64,000 nucleotides of DNA from Microbacterium arabinogalactanolyticum (GCF_030268005.1 NZ_BRZC01000002.1:186001-250000), one strand, 5' to 3'; counted from the stretch's first letter, positions 37,085-46,130 are shown. Notes: a model not told the origin generated them from the sequence alone. Numbers and translations are program-made.

Positions 37085-37090
37085 ATTCTA
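37085..37090 (-). promoter_or_regulatory. Candidate -10 of the antiporter gene
   Basis: TAGAAT on the minus strand, about 78 bases before the ATG at 37007; no convincing -35. Confidence 0.35.
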
Positions 37091-37131
37091 CCAAGGGAAC
37101 ATCCCGGCGCAGGCGGACGTTGGGATCGGGT

Positions 37132-38202
37132 GTGAGCATCCTCCAGAGCGTCGTCATCGGGGCGGGCCAGGCCGGTCTGTCGGCCTCGTACCACCTGAAG
37201 CGGCTCGGCATCGAGCACGTCGTGCTGGACGCGAACGACCGCCCGGGCGGCGCCTGGCAGCATCGCTGGGACGCCCTCACCATGAAGGACGTGCACAGGG
37301 TGGCCGAGCTTCCCGGGGACACGCCGCCCGCGCACACCTCTGAGCGGGCGAACCAGGCGGTGCCCCGCACCTTCGGCTCCTACGAGCGCGCGCACGACCT
37401 GCCCGTCCTCCGGCCCGTCGCGGTGCGCCAGGTCGTCGATGAGGATGGTGTCCTCGTGGTGCGCGCCGACCAGGGGGAGTGGCGCACCCGCACCCTCGTG
37501 AACGCGACCGGCACGTGGACCAAGCCCTTCCTGCCGCACTACCCAGGCATGGAGACGTTCCTCGGGGAGCAGCTGCACACCGTCGACTACCCCGGCCCCG
37601 AGCATTTCCTCGGCAAGCGGGTGCTGGTGGTGGGCGGCGGAGCCTCGGCAGTGCAGTTCGTCGGCGCGCTGGCGCCGATCACCGACACGCTGTGGGTCAC
37701 CCGGCGTCCGCCGGTGTGGCGCACGGACGACTTCAGCCCCGAGGCCGGGGCCGCCGCCGTCGCCCTCGTCGAGAAGCGCGTCGCGCAGGGCCTGCCGCCG
37801 GAGAGCGTGGTCAGCGTCACCGGGCTCATGCTCCGCCCGCAGGAGCGCGAGGCCGAGCGGCTCGGCGCCTACGCCGCCCGACGCGAGATGTTCCGGAGCA
37901 TCGAACCCGACGGCGTGCGCTGGGCGGACGGGTCCTTCGAACGCGTGGACGTGATCCTCTGGGCCACGGGCTTCCGGCCCGCCATCGCGCATCTCGCCCC
38001 GCTGCACCTGCGCAGCCCGCTCGGCGGCATCCAGCTCGACCGTGCGGGGCGGGGCACGACGGCGGTGGCCGACCCGCGCATCCAGCTGGTCGGCTACGGG
38101 CCCTCCGCGAGCACCATCGGCGCAAACCGTGCAGGCCGCACCGCGGCCAAGGGCGTGCAGCGCAGTCTCGCCGCCCGGGAGACGGTCAGCGTCATCGCGT
38201 AG
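37132..38202 (+). CDS. Flavin-dependent oxidoreductase (FMO-like, FAD/NAD(P)-binding)
   Basis: 356 residues. Two Rossmann dinucleotide loops: GAGQAGLSASYHL at residue 10-22 for FAD, with acidic residue in VVLDANDRPGGAW, and GGGASAVQFVGAL near 170 for NAD(P)H. ATGFRPA near 285 is the FMO/Baeyer-Villiger-type motif seen in Trk- and CzcO-like proteins. It is shorter than typical Baeyer-Villiger enzymes and best fits the CzcO-like group. GTG start with a poor ribosome-binding site. Substrate unknown. Confidence 0.87.
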   Translation: MSILQSVVIGAGQAGLSASYHLKRLGIEHVVLDANDRPGGAWQHRWDALTMKDVHRVAELPGDTPPAHTSERANQAVPRTFGSYERAHDLPVLRPVAVRQVVDEDGVLVVRADQGEWRTRTLVNATGTWTKPFLPHYPGMETFLGEQLHTVDYPGPEHFLGKRVLVVGGGASAVQFVGALAPITDTLWVTRRPPVWRTDDFSPEAGAAAVALVEKRVAQGLPPESVVSVTGLMLRPQEREAERLGAYAARREMFRSIEPDGVRWADGSFERVDVILWATGFRPAIAHLAPLHLRSPLGGIQLDRAGRGTTAVADPRIQLVGYGPSASTIGANRAGRTAAKGVQRSLAARETVSVIA

Positions 38203-38205
38203 CGT
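38200..38205 (+). promoter_or_regulatory. Candidate -10 of GH3 lipoprotein gene, leaderless geometry
   Basis: TAGCGT overlaps the stop codon region of the oxidoreductase gene and ends exactly six bases before the ATG at 38212. Confidence 0.5.
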
Positions 38206-38211
38206 GGACGC

Positions 38212-39378
38212 ATGCGCAGATCCGCCTGGGGAACAGCGATCGCCGCGCTCGCCGTGATCGCCCTGGTGGGTTGCGCGCCATCGACGACGTCGCCCGAGGT
38301 ATCCGCCTCACGCACCGCCGCGTCCACGCCGTCGCCGACGCCCACCCCGACCCTCGACCCGGCGCAGGCCGCCGTCGCGAGGATGAGCCTGGCGCAGCAG
38401 GCGTCGAGCGTGATCATGGGCACGGTGCCCGGCACCGATCCCGCCGCACTGCGCGCCTTCATGACCTCCGGCCCGGAGGGCGCCTCCCTCGGCGGCTTCA
38501 TCCTGATGGGGTCGAACGTCGCCGCCGATGCGGCGCAGGAGAAGGCCGTCACCGACGCGCTCGTCATCGACCCCGCCCTTCCCCCTCTGATCGCGATCGA
38601 CCAGGAGGGCGGCTACGTCTCCCGCCTGCCCTGGGACACCCTGCCGGGCGGGCGCCGCCTGCAGTCCGCCGATCCGGCTCAGGTGCAGCAGGTGTTCGCG
38701 CAGCGAGCGGCGCTGGTCGCCGCGACCGGGGCGAACCTCAACTTCGGCATCGTCGCCGATGTGCCCGCGAACCCGCAGTCGTTCATCGCGCCGCGAGCGC
38801 TCGGCACGGACCCGGCATCCTCTTCGGCGCGAGTCGTGGCAGCCGTCGAGGGGGAGAAGGGGGTGGTGCTCTCCACGCTGAAGCACTTCCCCGGCCACGG
38901 CGCGACACCCGGGGACTCGCACGTCAGCATCCCCTCGACGCCGATGGGACTCGACGAGTGGCGGGCGGGTCCGGCGGCGCCGTTCGCGGCCGGCATCGAT
39001 GCGGGCGCCGAAGTGCTGATGTTCGGGCACCTCGCCTACACGGCGGTGGACGCCGCGCCGGCCTCGCTCTCACCGCGCTGGCACGAGATCGCGCGGAACG
39101 ACCTGGGGTTCACGGGCCTCATGGTCACCGACGACATCGGGATGCTCACCTCGTCGGGGGTCGCCGCCTACCGCGACCCGGTGGCCGATGCCGTCGCCGC
39201 GCTCGCCGCGGGCAACGACATGGTGCTGATGATCGCGGGGTCGGACGCGCGGACGGCCGGGCGGATGGCGCAGGCGATCGTCACGGCTGTGCAGGACGGC
39301 ACGCTCCCCGCTGAGCGTCTCCAGGACGCCGCCGAGCACGTCATGGCCCAGCGGATGGCGCTTCGTCCGGCTCAGTGA
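38212..39378 (+). CDS. Glycoside hydrolase family 3 lipoprotein (beta-N-acetylhexosaminidase-like)
   Basis: 388 residues. Signal peptide ends in a lipobox LVGC (Cys22), so the enzyme should sit on the outer face of the membrane. After a Ser/Thr/Pro linker the GH3 N-terminal barrel follows: LPPLIAIDQEGGYVSRLP, NFGIVADV, and the NagZ hallmark LKHFPGHGATPGDSHVS near 222-238, with the catalytic Asp in MVTDDIGM near 305. Single-domain NagZ-like enzymes remove N-acetylglucosamine from wall fragments. The last seven bases overlap the convergent next gene. Confidence 0.93.
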   Translation: MRRSAWGTAIAALAVIALVGCAPSTTSPEVSASRTAASTPSPTPTPTLDPAQAAVARMSLAQQASSVIMGTVPGTDPAALRAFMTSGPEGASLGGFILMGSNVAADAAQEKAVTDALVIDPALPPLIAIDQEGGYVSRLPWDTLPGGRRLQSADPAQVQQVFAQRAALVAATGANLNFGIVADVPANPQSFIAPRALGTDPASSSARVVAAVEGEKGVVLSTLKHFPGHGATPGDSHVSIPSTPMGLDEWRAGPAAPFAAGIDAGAEVLMFGHLAYTAVDAAPASLSPRWHEIARNDLGFTGLMVTDDIGMLTSSGVAAYRDPVADAVAALAAGNDMVLMIAGSDARTAGRMAQAIVTAVQDGTLPAERLQDAAEHVMAQRMALRPAQ

Positions 39379-40250
39379 CCCATGGGGGCTGCCGAGCCCG
39401 TCGAGGCAGCGAGCCAGGCGTCCAGGATCCGCTCCCTCATGACCGTTCCCCGCTCCGCGAACTCACGCTGCCGGCGCACGTACTCCGCCTTGCCCTCGGC
39501 GGTCTCGATGCGCACCGGCCGCACGCCCCACGCGGACAGGTCGTAGGGTGCGGCCTCCATGTCGAGCAGCCGGATGTCGCGCGCGAGCTCGAAGGCGTCC
39601 AGCATGAGCTCACCGGGGATCAGCGGACCCAGCTTCACCGCCCACCGGTACAGGTCCATGCCCGCATGCAGGCAGCCGGGCTGCTCCAGGTCGGGCTGGG
39701 AGTCGCGCGTGAGCGGGAGACGGTTGCGGGGCACGGCGTCGGGAGTGAAGAACCGGAACGCGTCGAAGTGCGTGCAGCGCAGCTCGTGCGTCTCGACCAC
39801 CGCATCCGTCCCGGCCTGGCCCAGCCGAAGGGGAACCGGATGACGATGCTCCTGCTCCCGGTAGACCATGGCCCATTCGTGCAGGCCGAAGCATCCGAAC
39901 TGGCCGGGGCGCGAGGCTGTGCGGCGCAGCATCCGCTCCACGAGGTCGGCGAGCTGCGGCTTCTCCGTGCGGAACAGGTCCGCGTCCGGGGCGACGGCGC
40001 CGCCGTCCGCGGAGGAGTACCAGCGCCACCCGGCCCGCTCCGGCGCGTCCTGCAGCACGACGCCGGCGCCCGGGTGCCAGCGACGCAGCATGGCGGGCTT
40101 GTACGAGTAGTACGTGAAGAGGAAGTCCCACACCGGATGCTTCTCGCCGCGCGCCGCCCGCTCGCGGTGCGCCGCGGTCAGGGCATCCGCTCGCGCCTCG
40201 TGCGCGCGGGCGCGCTCGATCCACTCGTCGCGGGAGAGGATGGTGGGCAC
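39372..40250 (-). CDS. Conserved actinobacterial protein often labelled 3-methyladenine DNA glycosylase
   Basis: 292 residues from a GTG. The sequence (ILSRDEWIERARAHEARADAL, KHPVWDFLFTYYSYKPAMLRRWHPG, FGCFGLHEWAMVY) matches my recollection of a family commonly given that label in actinobacteria. I see no helix-hairpin-helix or known glycosylase motif that proves the activity, so the name is tentative. A TATCCT hexamer exactly six bases before the GTG decides this start. Converges on the GH3 gene with a seven-base overlap. Confidence 0.65.
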   Translation of the reverse strand: MPTILSRDEWIERARAHEARADALTAAHRERAARGEKHPVWDFLFTYYSYKPAMLRRWHPGAGVVLQDAPERAGWRWYSSADGGAVAPDADLFRTEKPQLADLVERMLRRTASRPGQFGCFGLHEWAMVYREQEHRHPVPLRLGQAGTDAVVETHELRCTHFDAFRFFTPDAVPRNRLPLTRDSQPDLEQPGCLHAGMDLYRWAVKLGPLIPGELMLDAFELARDIRLLDMEAAPYDLSAWGVRPVRIETAEGKAEYVRRQREFAERGTVMRERILDAWLAASTGSAAPMGH

Positions 40251-40256
40251 CCCACG

Positions 40257-40262
40257 AGGATA
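40257..40262 (-). promoter_or_regulatory. Candidate -10, leaderless geometry
   Basis: TATCCT on the minus strand, six bases before the GTG at 40250. Confidence 0.5.
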
Positions 40263-40366
40263 CGCGGCCGCGCCGATCGGAACGCCGGGTCCGCCCTCGG
40301 ACACCGTCCAGCGAGCGTCCGGCACGCCGTCGTACCATGGTGATGCCCACCCGAGGGAGACCCCGC

Positions 40367-40840
40367 ATGTCAGAACCCGCAACGCACACCCCTGTGTTCG
40401 TCGACTCCGCGGGCCGACGCCTGCGGTGGGTGCGCGCAGGGCTGTGGGTCGCCGTCATCGTGGCGATCGTCTACATCGCACTCGCGGCCAGCGCACTGCT
40501 GGGCGGTCCGCGGATCGACGCCCCGTTCCTGCCGCAGCCGATCACCGCCGACGCCCCGCCGCCCGCGCAGCACGTCGAGGTCCCCGCCTCGCCGACCACC
40601 GCGCCCGCGCCCGCCGCCACCTCCGGCAGCGGCGCGACGGCGGCAGCCGAGAAGCCGGCGCCCGCTCCCGCGGCCGTGTCGACTACCGTGCCGGTGGCAC
40701 CGCCCGCATCCACCGCACCCACGCCGGCGCCGAGCCCGACGGCGCCCGGTCGCAGCGGCGGCACCGGAACGGGCACGACCACCGACAATCCGGGCAGCAC
40801 GCACCGCGCCGATCCGACCGGGCGCCCCGTCCGCCCGTGA
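40367..40840 (+). CDS. Single-span membrane protein with Pro/Ala-rich external tail
   Basis: 157 residues. One membrane segment (AGLWVAVIVAIVYIALAASALL, about 26-47), then about 105 residues of Ala/Pro/Thr/Gly-rich sequence, probably outside the cell and disordered. ATG 40367 has GGGAGA six bases upstream. Its GTGA overlap with the deacetylase-glycosyltransferase gene suggests it is an accessory or scaffold of that enzyme. No domain recognised. Confidence 0.75.
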   Translation: MSEPATHTPVFVDSAGRRLRWVRAGLWVAVIVAIVYIALAASALLGGPRIDAPFLPQPITADAPPPAQHVEVPASPTTAPAPAATSGSGATAAAEKPAPAPAAVSTTVPVAPPASTAPTPAPSPTAPGRSGGTGTGTTTDNPGSTHRADPTGRPVRP

Positions 40841-42975
40841 TCCGGAACCGCGGCGCAGCGCCGTCACGGGCGCGGACCGTCGGCGCTCGCGTGCACTGGG
40901 TCACGCTCGTCGCCGTGCTCCTCGCGATCGCCGCGGCCCTGGCCGTGCAGGGGTACGCGCACCACCTCACCACGCTGTCCGAGTCGTCTACGCCGGCTGC
41001 TGCCGCATCGCCCGCTCCGGCCGCTGCCCTCCACGGCGGACCGGTGATCGACCCTCGGGAGGGTGTCGACACGGTCACCCCGCACCAGCGCACGATCGCG
41101 CTCACCTTCGACGACGGACCGGATCCGACCTGGACACCGCGGATCCTCGACGTCCTGAGGAAGCACCACGTGCACGCCACGTTCTTCGTCGTGGGGACGG
41201 CGGCTGCGGAGCATCCGGACCTCGTCCGGCGGATCCTGGCCGAGGGACACGAGATCGGCATGCACACGCTGACGCATGCGGACCTCACGACGTCGCCGCA
41301 GTGGCGCGCGAATCTGGAGATGGCCGCCGGGCAGAGCGCGATCGCGGGAGCGACGGGAGAGACCACGGCACTCTTCCGTCCGCCGTACAGCTCCGAGCCG
41401 GACGCCCTGGATGCCGCGGACTGGCAGGTCATCCGCAGTGCGGGCCAGGACGGATATCTGTCGGTCCTGTCGACGCTGGACAGCGAGGACTGGCGGCGCC
41501 CCGGCGTGCAGCGGATCGTGGCGAACGCCACGCCGCAGGGAGATGCCGGGCAGGTGCTGCTCATGCACGACGGCGGAGGCGACCGCTCCGAGACCGTGGC
41601 CGCTCTCGACCGCCTGCTCACGCAGTACGCCGCGGACGACATCACCGCGACGTCGGTCACCGCCGCGACCGGCCTGAAGAGCGTGATGCGACCGGCCACC
41701 ACCGCAGAGCAGTGGAGCGGCGCCGCGCTCATCGCCACGCTGTGGGGCAGCGCCTGGGTGGTCGGCGCGATCGGGATCGCGCTGGTGCTGAGCGGGATCG
41801 TGATGGTGGTCAGGGCCGTTCTCGTGCTGTTCGCCGCGTCCCGGCATCGACGCCGCGCCCGCGAGGTGGCGCTGCGCCGGACCTGGACGCACGATGGCAT
41901 CGTCTCGGTCATCGTCCCCGCCCACAACGAGGCGGCGGGCATCGAGGCCGCCGTGCGGTCGATCGCGGCATCCCGGCGTCCGGTCGAGATCATCGTCGTC
42001 GACGACGGCTCCACCGACGGCACCGCCGACATCGTCGAGGCGCTGGGCCTGCCGCAGGTGACCGTGATCCGTCAGCCCAACGGCGGCAAGCCGTCGGCGC
42101 TCAACACCGGCATCGCCGCCGCCCGCGGCGAGATCGTCGTGATGGTCGACGGGGACACGGTCTTCGAGCAGGACACCGTGGAGCGCCTCATCCAGCCGTT
42201 CGCAGATCCCGCCGTCGGCGCGGTCTCGGGGAACACGAAGGTGGTCAACCGCGGCGGCGTGCTGGGCGCCTGGCAGCACATCGAGTACGTGGTCGGCTTC
42301 AACCTCGACCGCCGGCTCTTCGACGTCGCCGAGTGCATGCCCACCGTGCCGGGCGCGATCGGCGCGTTCCGCATCGAGACGCTGCGCCGGGTCGGCGGGG
42401 TAAGCGACGACACGCTCGCGGAGGACACCGACCTCACGATGGCGATCTGCCGCGACGGCTGGCGTGTGGTGTATCAGGAGGACGCGCGCGCCTGGACCGA
42501 GGCGCCGGCCTCGCTCGGGGCGCTGTGGCGGCAGCGCTACCGCTGGTGCTACGGGACCATGCAGGCGATGTGGAAGCATCGCGGCGCCGTGCTGCAGAAG
42601 GGCCCGGCCGGAAAGCTCGGACGACGGGGGCTCGGGTACCTGCTCGTGCTGCAGGTGATCCTGCCGCTGTTCGCCCCGGTCGTCGACATCTTCGCGGTGT
42701 ACGGCCTGCTCTTCCTGGACCCGATGCGGATCGCCGTGCTCTGGCTGGCGTTCCTCGCCCTGCAGCTGGGCATGGCGGTGTACGCGTTCCGAATGGACGG
42801 CGAGTCGCTCAAGCCGCTGTGGACGCTTCCCCTGCAGCAGGTCGTCTATCGGCAGATGATGTACCTGGTGGTGATCCAGTCGCTGTTCACGGCACTGGCG
42901 GGCACCCGGCTGCGCTGGCACCGGATGCAGCGCTACGGCACGCTCACGGTCCCGCCCGCGGTGACGACGGGCTGA
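40837..42975 (+). CDS. Polysaccharide deacetylase-glycosyltransferase 2 fusion membrane protein
   Basis: 712 residues combining two enzymes of surface polysaccharide production. After an N-terminal membrane segment comes a NodB/CE4 deacetylase (about 85-280): TFDDGPDPTW with the metal Asp pair, HATFFVVGT, and HEIGMHTLTHADL with the H-x3-H zinc motif. A membrane segment follows (AALIATLWGSAWVVGAIGIALVL), then a processive GT2 domain (about 355-600) with VDDGSTDG, VMVDGDTVF, a later EDTDL, and QRYRW. Three more membrane segments close it. The order resembles PgaB plus PgaC/IcaA in one chain, suggesting synthesis of a partly deacetylated beta-linked N-acetylglucosamine polymer (inference). Confidence 0.92.
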   Translation: MIRNRGAAPSRARTVGARVHWVTLVAVLLAIAAALAVQGYAHHLTTLSESSTPAAAASPAPAAALHGGPVIDPREGVDTVTPHQRTIALTFDDGPDPTWTPRILDVLRKHHVHATFFVVGTAAAEHPDLVRRILAEGHEIGMHTLTHADLTTSPQWRANLEMAAGQSAIAGATGETTALFRPPYSSEPDALDAADWQVIRSAGQDGYLSVLSTLDSEDWRRPGVQRIVANATPQGDAGQVLLMHDGGGDRSETVAALDRLLTQYAADDITATSVTAATGLKSVMRPATTAEQWSGAALIATLWGSAWVVGAIGIALVLSGIVMVVRAVLVLFAASRHRRRAREVALRRTWTHDGIVSVIVPAHNEAAGIEAAVRSIAASRRPVEIIVVDDGSTDGTADIVEALGLPQVTVIRQPNGGKPSALNTGIAAARGEIVVMVDGDTVFEQDTVERLIQPFADPAVGAVSGNTKVVNRGGVLGAWQHIEYVVGFNLDRRLFDVAECMPTVPGAIGAFRIETLRRVGGVSDDTLAEDTDLTMAICRDGWRVVYQEDARAWTEAPASLGALWRQRYRWCYGTMQAMWKHRGAVLQKGPAGKLGRRGLGYLLVLQVILPLFAPVVDIFAVYGLLFLDPMRIAVLWLAFLALQLGMAVYAFRMDGESLKPLWTLPLQQVVYRQMMYLVVIQSLFTALAGTRLRWHRMQRYGTLTVPPAVTTG

Positions 42976-43035
42976 CTCGCCCGCGCCCCGTGCCGAGTCC
43001 GGACGGACCCGCCGTGCCCGGGATCAGCTCGGGTA

Positions 43036-44061
43036 TCAGCTCGGGTCTATGATGCCGGCCTCGCCGAGCAGATCGCGCAGGCCTGCGCCGTCCTCGGCGC
43101 TGACCCACGGCACCGAGTCCGCGCTGTGCTCCACCGTCGCACGACCGCCGGCCAGGACCGCCTCGGCGGGCAGCAGGCGGCGGATCGCGACACCGGCGAC
43201 GGAGTCCGGGTGCTCCTCGAGGAACTCGGAGTAGATGATCTCGTCGTGCTGGCCGTCATCGCCGATCAGCAGCCAGCGCACATCGGGGAACTCCGCCGCC
43301 AGGCGGCGCAGATTCCCAGCCTTGTGCTCGCGTCCGCTGCGGAACCAGCGGTCGTGGGTGGGACCCCAGTCGGTGAGCAGCATGGCACCGGCGGGGAAGA
43401 GATTGCGGCTGAGGAACCGGCGCAGCGTCGGCGCGATGTTCCAGGCGCCGGTGGACAGGTAGATCACCGGCGCGCCGGGGTGATCGCGGCGCAGCTGCTC
43501 GAGCAGCACCGCCATGCCCGGAACCGGGGTCCGCGCGTGCTCGTCCAGCACGAAGGAGTTCCAGGCCGCGATGAACGGCCGGGGGAGCGCCGTCACCATG
43601 ACGGTGTCGTCCACATCGCACACCACGCCGAAGCGCGCGTCGTCGCCGACCACGAACACGGCGGCCTCGACCGGCTCGCGCCCCTCCACCGACATCGTGA
43701 ACGTCTGCCAACCGGGCTCGAGGTGCGCCTCGATGACCGTGTCGACCACGCCACCGCGATCGGCGACGACGTCGTGGGTCCGGCCGCCCAGGTGCACCTG
43801 CACCGAGGCGAAGCTCACCGGGATGCCGACGAACGCGCGCCAGCCGCGCACTCCGGCGCCCTCACCGCGGGCGCGCTTCGGCGGCGGTGGCACGATGAGC
43901 ACTCGGCCCGTGACACGCACCCAGCCGGTTCCGCCGTAGCCGGGGAACGGAACGATCGTCGCCGAACGGCCACGTCGACGGGCGCGGCGTTCGCGCCAGA
44001 CGTGGAAGCGGTGTTCGAGGCGAGCGAACCAGTGGATCTTGGCCGCTGAGGCAGAGGACAT
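43036..44061 (-). CDS. App1-type phosphatase domain protein (DUF2183)
   Basis: 341 residues. The N-terminal half is a beta-rich domain; the C-terminal half has the HAD-like App1 motif GVVCDVDDTVMVTALP near 155, then PVIYLSTGAWNIAPTLRRFL, LTDWGP, HKAGNLRRLAAEFPDVRWLLIGDDGQHD. Yeast App1 is a phosphatidate phosphatase; bacterial homologues are less studied. ATG 44061 is preferred to an upstream in-frame codon at 44097. The stop region is a 12-base tandem duplication that repeats the stop codon. Confidence 0.88.
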   Translation of the reverse strand: MSSASAAKIHWFARLEHRFHVWRERRARRRGRSATIVPFPGYGGTGWVRVTGRVLIVPPPPKRARGEGAGVRGWRAFVGIPVSFASVQVHLGGRTHDVVADRGGVVDTVIEAHLEPGWQTFTMSVEGREPVEAAVFVVGDDARFGVVCDVDDTVMVTALPRPFIAAWNSFVLDEHARTPVPGMAVLLEQLRRDHPGAPVIYLSTGAWNIAPTLRRFLSRNLFPAGAMLLTDWGPTHDRWFRSGREHKAGNLRRLAAEFPDVRWLLIGDDGQHDEIIYSEFLEEHPDSVAGVAIRRLLPAEAVLAGGRATVEHSADSVPWVSAEDGAGLRDLLGEAGIIDPS

Positions 44062-44074
44062 CGGGTCCAGTCTT

Positions 44075-44731
44075 TCACGCTTCCCGGTTCGGCTCATCCT
44101 GCATGTGGCGCTCCTCGCGCCGGGCGATGAGCTTCTTGACGATCAGCACGGCGATCAGCAGCACGGCGATCGCGCCGACGAAGAAGTACCCGGCGTAGTG
44201 CACGCGCTGAGAGAGCTGGTGATAGCTGCCGGCGGCGCCCGCCGCCAGACCCACGTAGATCGTCGTCCAGACGACGCACGCGGGCAGCGTCCAGGCGATG
44301 AACCGCCGGTAGGCGTAGCCGCTCATCCCGACCGTGAGGGGCACGAGCGAGTGCAGCACGGGCAGGAAGCGCGACAGGAAGATCGCGATCCCGCCGCGGC
44401 GGCGCAGGTAGCGTTCGGATCGTTCCCAGTGCTGCTCGCCGATGCGTCTGCCCAGCCAGGAGGAGCGGATGTGCGGTCCCGCCCACCTGCCCAGCCAGAA
44501 CCCCAGCGACTCTCCGATGAGCGCGCCGACCACGACCGCGAGTCCGAGGGCGATGCCCTCGGCCCACGAGGTGACCCCGATCGCCGCGACCAGCACGACG
44601 GTGTCGCCGGGGACGACCAGCCCGATCAGGATGCTCGTCTCCAGCATGATCGCGACGCCCGCGAGCACCGTGCGCAGCACGGGGTCGACGGACTGCACCG
44701 TCTCGATCGCCCACTGCACGAAGTCGTTCAC
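44075..44731 (-). CDS. DedA family membrane protein
   Basis: 218 residues with about five hydrophobic segments. Contains the family pattern PVLRTVLAGVAIMLETSILIGLVVPGDTVVL, GALIGESLGFWLGRWAG, the FLSRFLPVLHSLVPLTVGMSG motif with its conserved Arg, and a basic C-terminus. DedA proteins are flippases or lipid carriers (for undecaprenyl phosphate or phospholipids) affecting envelope stress; which role applies here is unknown. GTG start with TACGCT seven bases upstream. Divergent from pabB. Confidence 0.92.
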   Translation of the reverse strand: MNDFVQWAIETVQSVDPVLRTVLAGVAIMLETSILIGLVVPGDTVVLVAAIGVTSWAEGIALGLAVVVGALIGESLGFWLGRWAGPHIRSSWLGRRIGEQHWERSERYLRRRGGIAIFLSRFLPVLHSLVPLTVGMSGYAYRRFIAWTLPACVVWTTIYVGLAAGAAGSYHQLSQRVHYAGYFFVGAIAVLLIAVLIVKKLIARREERHMQDEPNREA

Positions 44732-44738
44732 CCCACCG

Positions 44739-44744
44739 AGCGTA
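44739..44744 (-). promoter_or_regulatory. Candidate -10 of dedA-type gene, near-leaderless
   Basis: TACGCT on the minus strand ends seven bases before the GTG at 44731. The same hexamer serves the divergent pabB gene. Confidence 0.45.
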
Positions 44745-44762
44745 GATGCTGTCGCAGGGATC

Positions 44763-44768
44763 TACGCT
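44763..44768 (+). promoter_or_regulatory. Candidate -10 of pabB, leaderless geometry
   Basis: TACGCT exactly six bases before the GTG at 44775. Confidence 0.55.
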
Positions 44769-44774
44769 GTGAAC

Positions 44775-46130
44775 GTGCCCGCCCCGCTCGAAGCCCTGCC
44801 CCTGGACGGGGCCGTCTCCGCCGAAGCGCTGTTCCTGCAGCTGTTCGCCCGCGCCGAGGCGGCGTTCTGGCTGGACGCCGGAGCGGATGCCGCGGACGGC
44901 TGGAGCATCATCGGGACGGGCGATGTCGAGAGCGATCAGCAGGCCGTGCGCGCGGTGCCGCTCGCAGCCGGTGCGGCCCCGGCATCCGGGATCGTCCCGG
45001 AACGCACCGGGCCGCCCTTCCGCGGCGGGTGGGTCGGCTGGCTGAGCTACGAGCAGGGCGCCGAGGCGCTCGGAGCGCCCGTCGCCCCGGAAGACGACGC
45101 GGGTCGCCATGGCGGAGCCTGGATCGCCGTCGCACGAGCCGTCGCCCTCGACCATGCCACGGGTCGCGCATTCGCCCTCGCACCGGCGGACGCGGCATCC
45201 GCCTGGCGCGACGAGGTGCAGCACGTCCTGACGGCGCATCCCGCCGTGCCGCCGGTCGCGCCGGCGGAAGCCCGGGAGGCGACCGCCCGGCACGGCGTCG
45301 CCGAGTACATGGACATGGTGGAGCGATGCCGCGACGCGATCGAGCGCGGGGACGCCTACCAGCTGTGCCTCACCAACCGCTTCACGGTGCCGGGGACGGT
45401 CGAGCCGCTGGCGGCGTACCGGCGCCTGCGCACCGCGACGCCCGCGCACCATGGCGGGTACATCCGCGTAGGCGGGCGGCATCTCCTCAGCGCCAGCCCC
45501 GAGCAGTTCCTCTCCGTCGGCAGCGGGATCGCGTCCACCAGCCCGATCAAGGGCACCCGGCCCCGCGCCGCCGATCCCGTGGAGGACGCGCGTCTCGCCG
45601 AGGAGCTGCGGACGGATGCCAAGGAGCGCGCCGAGAACGTGATGATCGTCGATCTCATGCGCAACGACCTGTCGCACGTCGGCGAGCCGGGCACCGTGCG
45701 CGTGGACCGGCTGTGGGAGGTCGAGTCGTACCCCGCCGTGCATCAGCTGGTCAGCACGGTGAGCGTGCGGCTGCGGGAGGGCGTCACGCTGGGAGACCTC
45801 GCGGATGCCGCCTTCCCGGCGGGCAGCATGACGGGAGCGCCGAAGCTGTCGGCCATGACGATCCTGCACGGGCTCGAGCGCGCTCCGCGCGGCGTGTACT
45901 CCGGATGCTTCGGACATATCGGCGTCGACGGCCGGGTAGACCTGGCGATGGTCATCCGCTCGATCGTGGTCGAATCCGAGGTGACGTACGTCGGCGCGGG
46001 AGGCGGGATCACCTGGCTGTCGAAGGCGGATGCCGAGGCGGCGGAGGTCGCCGTCAAGGCGCGAGCACCGCTGGCGGCACTGGGCGCGGCCGTGCCCGCC
46101 GAGTGGGCGGGCATCCTCCAGTCGCGATAA
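44775..46130 (+). CDS. pabB: Aminodeoxychorismate synthase component I
   Basis: Converts chorismate to 4-amino-4-deoxychorismate for folate synthesis, complementing folC elsewhere in the window. 451 residues of the chorismate-binding fold. SPIKGTRPR near 255 has the active-site Lys that separates PabB from anthranilate synthase (PIAGT). Other motifs: DAYQLCLTNRF, ENVMIVDLMRNDL, GSMTGAPKLSAM and GAGGGITWLS. The amidotransferase subunit (pabA) is not adjacent. GTG start is fixed by the TACGCT hexamer six bases upstream. Confidence 0.95.
   Translation: MPAPLEALPLDGAVSAEALFLQLFARAEAAFWLDAGADAADGWSIIGTGDVESDQQAVRAVPLAAGAAPASGIVPERTGPPFRGGWVGWLSYEQGAEALGAPVAPEDDAGRHGGAWIAVARAVALDHATGRAFALAPADAASAWRDEVQHVLTAHPAVPPVAPAEAREATARHGVAEYMDMVERCRDAIERGDAYQLCLTNRFTVPGTVEPLAAYRRLRTATPAHHGGYIRVGGRHLLSASPEQFLSVGSGIASTSPIKGTRPRAADPVEDARLAEELRTDAKERAENVMIVDLMRNDLSHVGEPGTVRVDRLWEVESYPAVHQLVSTVSVRLREGVTLGDLADAAFPAGSMTGAPKLSAMTILHGLERAPRGVYSGCFGHIGVDGRVDLAMVIRSIVVESEVTYVGAGGGITWLSKADAEAAEVAVKARAPLAALGAAVPAEWAGILQSR

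Noticed and set aside
39372..40250. Confident assignment as a DNA repair glycosylase
   Set aside because: No helix-hairpin-helix or catalytic motif is visible; the label is only customary for the family, so it is given as tentative.
40864..42921. Minus-strand 685-codon frame across the deacetylase-glycosyltransferase
   Set aside because: No recognisable domain; the plus strand carries intact NodB and GT2 motifs.
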